Shown: positions 1 to 4,377 of the stretch, one piece after another | Layout: each line of letters opens with the position of its first letter | Numbering within the stretch: the first letter of the stretch is position 1 | Assembly (NCBI GenBank): GCA_018821745.1 | Contig: JAHJLU010000277.1 | Location: 1 to 5,238 of the forward strand | Length of the DNA stretch: 5,238 bases | Direction of reading: 5' to 3' | Source: Myxococcota bacterium | GTDB lineage: Bacteria; Myxococcota_A; Polyangia; HGW-17 | Translations under genes and position numbers: made by a program | The notes under the pieces: model-generated | What the model saw: only the letters and a program-made list of their open reading frames with translations | What the model was told of the DNA's origin: nothing | Databases searched by the model: none

Positions 1-54
<54 letters not shown>

Positions 55-58
55 GACC

Positions 59-70
59 GCCGTTTACGGC
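59..70 (-). repeat. Short inverted repeat in the tRNA 5' leader
   Basis: GCCGT-TT-ACGGC is a perfect 12-nt inverted repeat placed 4 nt upstream of the mature tRNA start at 54. In the precursor RNA it could form a 4-bp GC-rich stem with a UAAA loop. A competing pairing, CCGTT with AACGG, overlaps it. It may only be part of the leader removed by RNase P; no function is claimed. Confidence 0.35.
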
Positions 71-82
71 CAACGGACAAAG

Positions 83-111
83 CATATAATCCAACCCAAT
101 TTCAAAGTCAA
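83..111 (-). promoter_or_regulatory. Sigma-70 type promoter of the tRNA-Ile gene
   Basis: On the minus strand a -35 box TTGACT (111-106, 5 of 6 consensus bases) is followed by a 17-bp spacer and a -10 box TATATG (88-83, 4 of 6). Transcription would begin at about positions 78-74, leaving a leader of roughly 20 nt before the mature tRNA 5' end at 54. A run of eight A/T pairs (116-123) lies immediately upstream of the -35 box, where an UP element would bind the RNA polymerase alpha C-terminal domains. This arrangement is typical of stable-RNA promoters. Confidence 0.75.
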
Positions 112-121
112 GAACAAAAAA

Positions 122-146
122 AATCTGGGGAAATCTTTGGGAATCT
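122..146. repeat. Three AATCT repeats with exact 10-bp spacing
   Basis: AATCT occurs at 122-126, 132-136 and 142-146. The first two copies lie in near-identical 10-mers (AAATCTGGGG and AAATCTTTGG). The 10-bp period places the copies on one face of the helix, at about -46 to -70 relative to the inferred tRNA start site. They follow directly on the A-tract at 116-123. This could be an intrinsically bent activating sequence or an array of protein sites serving the tRNA promoter. It also lies upstream of the divergent lipoprotein gene at 259. Confidence 0.45.
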
Positions 147-205
147 TCTTGATATTTCATATTGAAAACGGGTAAATCGAATTGACAACCGTACCTCTGC
201 CAAAG

Positions 206-233
206 GGGTCTTTCCGCCATTTGCGAAAGGCCC
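206..233 (+). promoter_or_regulatory. Imperfect GC-rich hairpin in the leader of the 259 gene
   Basis: GGGTCTTTCCGC (206-217) can pair with GCGAAAGGCCC (223-233) around a 5-nt loop CATTT. This gives 11 pairs with one G-T wobble and one bulged C. It ends 25 nt before the GTG at 259 and is followed by the palindrome GGGTACCC (237-244). No run of T follows, so it is not a standard intrinsic terminator. It is more likely leader structure affecting RNA stability or translation of the downstream gene. Confidence 0.4.
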
Positions 234-258
234 ACGGGGTACCCGGAAACCAAAACCT

Positions 259-1185
259 GTGAAACACACCCTCATTATTTCCCTGCTGCTTCTCGCTTTC
301 GGCTGCTCCACGTCCCACGGAGCGAAGACCAGCGGTGTCAAAGAGGCCGGGGATCAAAAAACCGACAGCACCACGGGCACCCTCTGGGATTTCATTCCCC
401 GGGGAGCAGCCGCAATCCTCATGGTGGATTTCCGGCACATGCCTAAAAGCGCCAGAGTCGCCTGCGGAGCCCTGTGCGCCATCGCCGCTCCGGTCAAAAA
501 AGCTGCCGGCCCCCACCAGGGCATCACGGCCTGGTATCCCCGGGGAGCCCTCCTCCACGCCTGGTCATTCGGCAATCCGGGCGCAGCCCCCAAAAACGCC
601 GCCACCCACCGGGACATCCCACTGGTTATCCGCGGAGAGTCAGCTCTGGCATACTATCCCGGGGATTTTCTTGTGTGGGGATCAACGTTCCGGGTGCGGC
701 TGGCCCTTGACCTGCGCAAAGGGATCGAGGGAACTGGCGCCCGCGTGTCCCGAGACTTCTCCATGGCAATGAAGGGGATCGTCGGAGGGATTACCCCTTC
801 GGGAATCTTTGTGTTCCGTGCAAAAGAGCCCCTGACGCCCCTCCTGAAGATTCTCGCGGGCGGCACACCTCCTCTGAGGGGAGCGCTGGCCCTGCGCTTT
901 CCGCCGGGATGGACCACCCTCACCGGAGTCATGGAGTTTCCCTCCATCGGCATGGCAGAGGCCTTCATCGCAAAACTGCGCGCGCGTCTCGCCTCGGCCC
1001 TCGCCGCGTCTCCCATGAAGAACTACCCCTGGCTCGCCGTTTTGCACCCACTTTCGATTCACCCCGAGGGCCGAAACGTGTATATTCAGTGGGCAGCCCG
1101 GCTGGAAATCTTCAACACCCTGCTGACTGCCACCCGACCACTACTGAGCCGCCTGCGGGCGGAACTGGCTGGCTTGACCCCATGA
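259..1185 (+). CDS. Putative lipoprotein of unknown function
   Basis: The product is 308 residues starting at GTG. It begins MKHTLIISLLLLAFGCSTS: one basic residue, a hydrophobic core and Cys16, consistent with a type II signal peptide although the lipobox (AFGC) is not ideal. Residues 17-42 are a polar tether. The mature domain has alternating hydrophobic strands and ends in a helical C-terminus (about 284-305). It also has a pair of cysteines (Cys69, Cys73). A pattern 'aromatic-P-R/G-G-hydrophobic' recurs near residues 45-56, 92-102 and 132-140, which hints at internal repetition. I do not recognise the family. No clear Shine-Dalgarno precedes the GTG, and a hairpin lies upstream. It is the first gene of a unit, with its TGA overlapping the ATG of the uracil-DNA glycosylase gene (ATGA), so the two are probably translationally coupled. 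Cell-envelope location is inferred from the signal peptide; a role is not. Confidence 0.75.
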   Translation: MKHTLIISLLLLAFGCSTSHGAKTSGVKEAGDQKTDSTTGTLWDFIPRGAAAILMVDFRHMPKSARVACGALCAIAAPVKKAAGPHQGITAWYPRGALLHAWSFGNPGAAPKNAATHRDIPLVIRGESALAYYPGDFLVWGSTFRVRLALDLRKGIEGTGARVSRDFSMAMKGIVGGITPSGIFVFRAKEPLTPLLKILAGGTPPLRGALALRFPPGWTTLTGVMEFPSIGMAEAFIAKLRARLASALAASPMKNYPWLAVLHPLSIHPEGRNVYIQWAARLEIFNTLLTATRPLLSRLRAELAGLTP

Positions 1186-2114
1186 GCGACGATTACACTA
1201 CTCTCCTTGGCGCCCTGAAGACATGGCTCTCCCACCATGGCCGCGGAGTCACCCTGGTCCACGGGTTTGACCTGTTTCCCTTTGAGGGCCCGCTGCCCGG
1301 TGAGGTCCCCACGGAACCATCCCTTGAGACTGCAGCGCCCGGGTCAGTGGAGGTTTCTCAGGAGCCCGCTGCCACCAGGAAGCCGCCCCCCCGGGGCGAT
1401 GACGAGCCGCCCACGGACAATGATCCCCCCCCATACAACTACGATGAACCCCAGGGGTTCGAAGACGAGGTGGATTTTGGCTTCACCACCGACCCGGCCC
1501 AGAGCAGGGAGCCCGAACCCGCGCGGCCCGACCTGGCACACCTGGACATGACAAACATCACCATGGAGGACCTGCGCTCCTTCTGGAAGGAGTGTCTGGG
1601 CTGCAAGCTGGGATCCACCCGAAAAAACATGGTCTTTGGTGAGGGAGCGGTCCCCGCGCGGATCTTTTTCATCGGCGAAGGACCCGGCGCCCAGGAAGAT
1701 GAACAGGGGAGGCCCTTCGTGGGCAAGGCGGGGCAGCTCCTGGACCGCATGATCGAGGCCATGGGCCTGACCCGCGATCAGATCTACATCGGCAATATCG
1801 TGAAATGCCGTCCTCCGGGGAACCGGGATCCCGAGACCGACGAGATGCTCTCGTGCATGCCTGTCCTGGAGCGGCAGATCGAGCTGGTGAGACCCGAGGT
1901 AATCGTCTCCCTGGGCCGCATCTCCGCCCAGGTGCTGCTCTCCACAACACGCTCCCTGAGCAAGCTGCGGGGCTCGTGGCACACCTACGGCACCATCCCT
2001 CTCCTGGCCACCTATCACCCCGCTTATCTGCTGCGTAACCCCGCGGCGAAAAAAGCCGCCTGGGAAGATCTCCAGATGGTGATGAAACAGTTGAACCTTG
2101 CGGGGAACACCTAG
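1182..2114 (+). CDS. udg: Type-4 (family 4) uracil-DNA glycosylase with long N-terminal linker
   Basis: A 310-residue cytoplasmic base-excision-repair enzyme that would remove uracil, arising from cytosine deamination or dUTP incorporation, from DNA. Family hallmarks are all visible: motif A GEGPGAQED (165-173), the uracil-pocket stretch GNIVKCRPPGNRDP (204-217) with Asn205, and motif B HPAYLLRN (279-286). The four cysteines expected to hold the [4Fe-4S] cluster are present (Cys138, Cys141, Cys209, Cys225). The catalytic domain spans about 128-305. Before it are a short amphipathic helix (about 4-20) and an acidic, proline-rich, probably disordered segment (about 35-125), which makes the protein longer than the roughly 200-residue core. 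The frame is open upstream to 909, but ATG 1182 is chosen because it overlaps the stop of the preceding gene (ATGA) and gives a normal N-terminus. tatC follows after 2 nt, so the genes are probably co-transcribed. Two C-runs (1386-1392, 1425-1432) lie in the linker. Identification is firm; the exact linker role is unknown. Confidence 0.93.
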   Translation: MSDDYTTLLGALKTWLSHHGRGVTLVHGFDLFPFEGPLPGEVPTEPSLETAAPGSVEVSQEPAATRKPPPRGDDEPPTDNDPPPYNYDEPQGFEDEVDFGFTTDPAQSREPEPARPDLAHLDMTNITMEDLRSFWKECLGCKLGSTRKNMVFGEGAVPARIFFIGEGPGAQEDEQGRPFVGKAGQLLDRMIEAMGLTRDQIYIGNIVKCRPPGNRDPETDEMLSCMPVLERQIELVRPEVIVSLGRISAQVLLSTTRSLSKLRGSWHTYGTIPLLATYHPAYLLRNPAAKKAAWEDLQMVMKQLNLAGNT

Positions 2115-2116
2115 CC

Positions 2117-2959
2117 ATGCTCAGCCCGTCCACCCGGGAGTCCATCATGTCCCATTTCAGGGAGCTGGTCTACCGCATCAAATGGATCCTCGTGTGGCTC
2201 ATCGTCGGCTTCGGTGTGGCCTACTTTATCCGCACGGAGATCCTGGATTTTCTCGTTGCCCCCCTGGGACCCGCCATGGAAGGCAACCCCCAGCTCCACT
2301 TCACCTCCCCCGTGGAGCCCTTCTTCACCTACCTCAAGCTCTCCATGAAGGCAGGCATCTTCCTGGCCATGCCCTTCATCCTCTATCACCTGTGGTCCTT
2401 CATCGCCCCGGGCCTCTACAAGAAGGAGAGACGCCTGGTCATCACCGTCACCTTCTTCGGGGTCCTCTTTTTCGCCGGCGGTGTCCTCTTCGCCTATTAC
2501 CTGGTGTTCCCCTACGGCTTCAAGTTCCTGATAAAATTTGCCCAGGACAGCCCCGGCAACGTCCAGCTGCTGCCTCTGGTGGGGGATATCTTCAAGGAGG
2601 TCTTCGGGAGCCAGACGCCCCTGCTTGATCCGGGCATGGCCAAGGTCGCCCTCACCCCTACCATCATGATGGGCGATTACCTCAAGCTCATCATCAACCT
2701 GCTTTTGGCCTTCGGCATCGTCTTCGAGCTGCCCCTGCTCATCTATTTCCTGGTGACCACGGGCATCGTCTCCCCCCGGGGCCTGCTGGGTTTTTTCCGC
2801 TACTTTGTGGTCATCGCCTTCACCATCTCGGCCATCCTCACGCCCCCGGACGTGATCACCCAGGTGATGATGGCCCTGCCTCTGATGGCCATGTACCTCA
2901 TCTCCACTCTCTTCGCCTGGGCGGTGGTCTCACGGCGTCAGCGATCCACAAAGCGCTGA
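2117..2959 (+). CDS. tatC: Sec-independent (twin-arginine) protein translocase subunit TatC
   Basis: A 280-residue inner-membrane protein, the receptor core of the Tat system that exports folded proteins carrying twin-arginine signals. Six membrane segments can be drawn at about 22-38, 74-95, 107-131, 190-212, 227-242 and 247-271. Conserved elements are the N-terminal SHFREL (12-17), FTSPVEPF (62-69), FIAPGLYKKERR (95-106) and FELP (203-206). Glu104 and Glu204 match the functionally important acidic residues known in TatC (E. coli Glu103 and Glu170). LTPPD (241-245) lies between the last two segments. The periplasmic loop between segments 3 and 4 (about 139-188) is about 35 residues longer than in E. 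coli. ATG 2117 lies 2 nt after the glycosylase stop; ATG 2147 (residue 11) has the better ribosome site and is a real alternative. No tatA or tatB is visible nearby. Identification is secure; the start is less so. Confidence 0.96.
   Translation: MLSPSTRESIMSHFRELVYRIKWILVWLIVGFGVAYFIRTEILDFLVAPLGPAMEGNPQLHFTSPVEPFFTYLKLSMKAGIFLAMPFILYHLWSFIAPGLYKKERRLVITVTFFGVLFFAGGVLFAYYLVFPYGFKFLIKFAQDSPGNVQLLPLVGDIFKEVFGSQTPLLDPGMAKVALTPTIMMGDYLKLIINLLLAFGIVFELPLLIYFLVTTGIVSPRGLLGFFRYFVVIAFTISAILTPPDVITQVMMALPLMAMYLISTLFAWAVVSRRQRSTKR
2136..2140 (+). promoter_or_regulatory. Shine-Dalgarno supporting an alternative tatC start at 2147
   Basis: GGGAG lies 6 nt before ATG 2147, which would start TatC directly at MSHFREL. 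The upstream ATG 2117 has only a weak G-rich stretch (2102-2105) about 11 nt before it, but benefits from coupling to the glycosylase stop codon. Known TatC proteins usually have several residues before the conserved H-x-x-E-L, which favours 2117. Both starts may be used. Confidence 0.4.
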
Positions 2960-2997
2960 TAACCGCCCCCTGCGTGAACCGTCCAAAGAGAGGCCGA

Positions 2998-3573
2998 TTA
3001 CAGGCCGATCCGAAACTCAACCCCCACGGAGATACCCGACACTCCGCCCCCCGACAGGAACAGATCCGTGCGCTCCAGTACCAGCCCCATGGTCAGGTGC
3101 GCCTTCCCCACCGAGAACCCGAAGCCGCCATGGAGACCCACCTTGGTAATGGGGGCGATGACCTCAGCCTGATAGAGATTAATCCGGTATACCCCACCCA
3201 TTATGGAGCAGTCGGCATACCAGTGCAGTGGCAACCGCCCCTGTCTCCCGAGGGTGAAGGAGAGGCCCACGTGTCCTCCGGAGTCCCGGGAGAGAAAGCC
3301 CGCCTCAAGCCCCAACCCGAAGCGCCAGTGGTGCTGCCAGGGCCAGGTATAAACACTCACCGTGTGCTCGCCCTGGGGTTCCTCCAGCCCGAAGCTCCCA
3401 CCGTATGCATACCCCACCTGGAGTGAAGGGTACCGCGCCTGTGTCGGTGCCTGAAAGTTCTTCGCCCCGGGCAACGTGTCCATCATGCGCTGGATCTTGG
3501 GATCGTCCACGTCATCACCGGCCGGGTTCACCGGAGCGGTCAGTTGCATGAGGGCGAGAAAGAGAGCGATCAT
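2998..3573 (-). CDS. Small predicted outer-membrane beta-barrel protein
   Basis: A 191-residue protein with a short hydrophobic N-terminus (MIALFLALMQLTAPV) that looks like a signal peptide but has no basic residue in front of it. Residues 16-48 are polar. From about 51 onward there are glycine- and aromatic-rich alternating strands, roughly at 51-59, 69-79, 82-95, 101-109, 115-131, 136-156, 158-170 and 180-191. The protein ends GVEFRIGL, a terminal beta-strand of the kind recognised by outer-membrane assembly machinery. This suggests an eight-stranded barrel, comparable in size to OmpA- or OmpW-like domains, though I cannot name a family. The ATG lies 1 nt after the stop of the upstream lipoprotein gene and has no good Shine-Dalgarno, so translational coupling is likely. 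No usable in-frame start lies just upstream. The gene converges on tatC with 38 bp between the stops. The opposite-strand reading is rejected as a shadow. Confidence 0.72.
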   Translation of the reverse strand: MIALFLALMQLTAPVNPAGDDVDDPKIQRMMDTLPGAKNFQAPTQARYPSLQVGYAYGGSFGLEEPQGEHTVSVYTWPWQHHWRFGLGLEAGFLSRDSGGHVGLSFTLGRQGRLPLHWYADCSIMGGVYRINLYQAEVIAPITKVGLHGGFGFSVGKAHLTMGLVLERTDLFLSGGGVSGISVGVEFRIGL

Positions 3574-3574
3574 A

Positions 3575-4183
3575 TTAATTGAACAGACTCGATGGGTTGT
3601 AGGTGGGGAGCGCGATCTCGGTGCGACACGTGGTCGGCTCCGGCGGTGGCCCCGGGGTGAAGGTGCGCACTATCATGTCGTATTCGGGTCGACTCTCCCG
3701 CTCTATGGACTGGATGGAGATATGGTAGAGGATTCCCTCGCGCTTAAAGATGTAATCCCGGGCATACCAGGTGTAGCCCTTGCTCTCGCTGCGCCACAGG
3801 ATCTTCTGTCCGCTGTTCTCCCCCAGGGTGAAGGGTTCGGGGATACACTCCAGATTCCCGCAATAGTCCTGACCGATGAGGTAATTCTTGAAGACGGTCA
3901 TGGCCGGGTCTATCTCTGTTGCCCCATAATTCACCATGAGAATATAGGTGGGACCGATGTCTCCCAGATCACCCACGGTGTAATCGGGGACCGCCTCAAA
4001 TACTATGGCCTGCTGTTTGATATCCCAAATCTTCTCCACGACACCCGGCTTCAGCGGAGGGATCGCCCCCTTGAAGTGGAAGGAGCCGTTGAGATCGGTG
4101 CAGTAGACAGCCAGATTATCCATGGAGCACGAGAGCAATGTGGCGATGAGCGCCAGAGCCAGGGAGAAGCGCACCATGAACAT
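3575..4183 (-). CDS. Putative lipoprotein of unknown function, partner of the adjacent beta-barrel gene
   Basis: The frame is open up to 4342, but ATG 4183 is chosen because the protein then begins MFMVRFSLALALIATLLSC. This is a clear type II signal peptide with lipobox LLSC and lipidated Cys19. A G-rich stretch (AGGGG) lies 11 nt upstream; ATG 4177 is a near alternative. The mature part of about 184 residues contains Cys28, Cys108, Cys113 and Cys186, which could form disulfides in the periplasm. The second half reads as alternating beta structure (about 127-175: ILW, YTWYARDYIF, ILYHISIQSI, YDMIVRTF). This is loosely like the 'strand then final T-F' pattern of PsbP/DcrB-type lipoproteins, a weak resemblance only. 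The C-terminus is proline-rich. It precedes the beta-barrel gene by 1 nt, so the two products probably act together at the outer membrane; that is inference. Confidence 0.75.
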   Translation of the reverse strand: MFMVRFSLALALIATLLSCSMDNLAVYCTDLNGSFHFKGAIPPLKPGVVEKIWDIKQQAIVFEAVPDYTVGDLGDIGPTYILMVNYGATEIDPAMTVFKNYLIGQDYCGNLECIPEPFTLGENSGQKILWRSESKGYTWYARDYIFKREGILYHISIQSIERESRPEYDMIVRTFTPGPPPEPTTCRTEIALPTYNPSSLFN

Positions 4184-4255
4184 TACAACCAACACCCCTG
4201 CAGGGGAGCAGCTTCCCCCCGTGAGGCAGCCCCGGACGCAAGGATCAGTTGGGTG

Positions 4256-4284
4256 TTTATTTTGAATGCCATATCTGGTACCAA
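4256..4284 (-). promoter_or_regulatory. Candidate promoter for the 4183 lipoprotein / beta-barrel unit
   Basis: On the minus strand TTGGTA (4284-4279, 4 of 6 to the -35 consensus) is followed by a 17-bp spacer and AATAAA (4261-4256, 4 of 6 to the -10 consensus). Transcription would start near 4249, giving a leader of about 65 nt. Position and spacing are right and the region is locally AT-richer, but each box is weak and there is no independent support. Confidence 0.3.
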
Positions 4285-4305
4285 TTGATTCCGCACCCTT
4301 GAGGT

Positions 4306-4316
4306 GAGAATTTCTC
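4306..4316. repeat. Small palindrome in the divergent intergenic region
   Basis: GAGAA-T-TTCTC is a perfect 11-bp inverted repeat with a single central base. It sits in the 194-bp region between the divergent lipoprotein (start 4183) and peptidase-like (start 4378) genes. Its size and position would allow an operator half-site pair, but a repeat this short also occurs by chance. Confidence 0.25.
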
Positions 4317-4349
4317 CTTAGCCCCTGCTTGGTCCGGGGCACTGGTAAC

Positions 4350-4364
4350 CGGGGTAATACCCCG
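4350..4364 (+). promoter_or_regulatory. Hairpin directly upstream of the ribosome site of the 4378 gene
   Basis: CGGGG (4350-4354), loop TAATA, CCCCG (4360-4364) form a perfect all-GC 5-bp stem. Only 4 nt separate it from the GGAG at 4369-4372. A second GC pairing, GCCCC (4321-4325) with GGGGC (4336-4340), lies just before it. A stem this close to the ribosome site could modulate initiation, or the DNA palindrome GGGGTAATACCCC could be an operator. No T-run follows, so it is not an intrinsic terminator. Confidence 0.4.
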
Positions 4365-4368
4365 CCAT

Positions 4369-4372
4369 GGAG
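4369..4372 (+). promoter_or_regulatory. Shine-Dalgarno deciding the start at 4378
   Basis: GGAG lies 5 nt before ATG 4378. The only other common start codon just upstream in the frame is GTG 4372, which overlaps this site and would lose it. An out-of-frame ATG at 4367 reads ATG-GAG-TGA and ends at once, so 4378 is the best start for the downstream gene. Confidence 0.65.
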
Positions 4373-4377
4373 TGATC

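Noticed and set aside
182..187. Perfect TTGACA as -35 box for the gene at 259
   Set aside because: No acceptable -10 box occurs 16-18 bp downstream, where the sequence is GGGGTCT-like. A TTGATA (149-154) with TAAATC (173-178) at 18 bp is also too weak to list.
909..1181. Upstream extension of the glycosylase frame to ATG 909
   Set aside because: It would overlap 277 bp of the lipoprotein gene and add arginine/histidine/proline-rich sequence. ATG 1182 gives a natural N-terminus and a typical ATGA overlap.
1344..2018. 224-codon minus-strand frame
   Set aside because: It is fully antisense to the uracil-DNA glycosylase gene, whose family motifs are unmistakable.
2960..2997. Possible bidirectional terminator between the convergent tatC and beta-barrel genes
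   Set aside because: I see no stem followed by a T-run on either strand. There is only a short direct repeat AGGCCGAT (2990 and 3002 regions), probably chance.
2974..3426. 150-codon plus-strand frame antisense to the beta-barrel gene
   Set aside because: Its product is rich in P, Q, R and H without recognisable structure, as expected for an antisense shadow of a GC-rich gene.
237..4283. Recurrent GGTACC-type palindromes (237-244, 4277-4284, and one at 3429-3434)
   Set aside because: One copy is inside a coding region, the flanks differ and a 6-bp palindrome is expected a few times by chance.
3476..4288. 270-codon open frame on the plus strand
   Set aside because: It lies antisense to two genes that have convincing signal peptides, beta-strand patterns and a coupled TAA-T-ATG junction on the minus strand. 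Its translation has no export signal, domain or family likeness.
4184..4342. Upstream extension of the minus-strand lipoprotein to ATG 4342
   Set aside because: The added 53 residues would bury a perfect lipoprotein signal peptide inside the protein, so the start at 4183 is far more likely.
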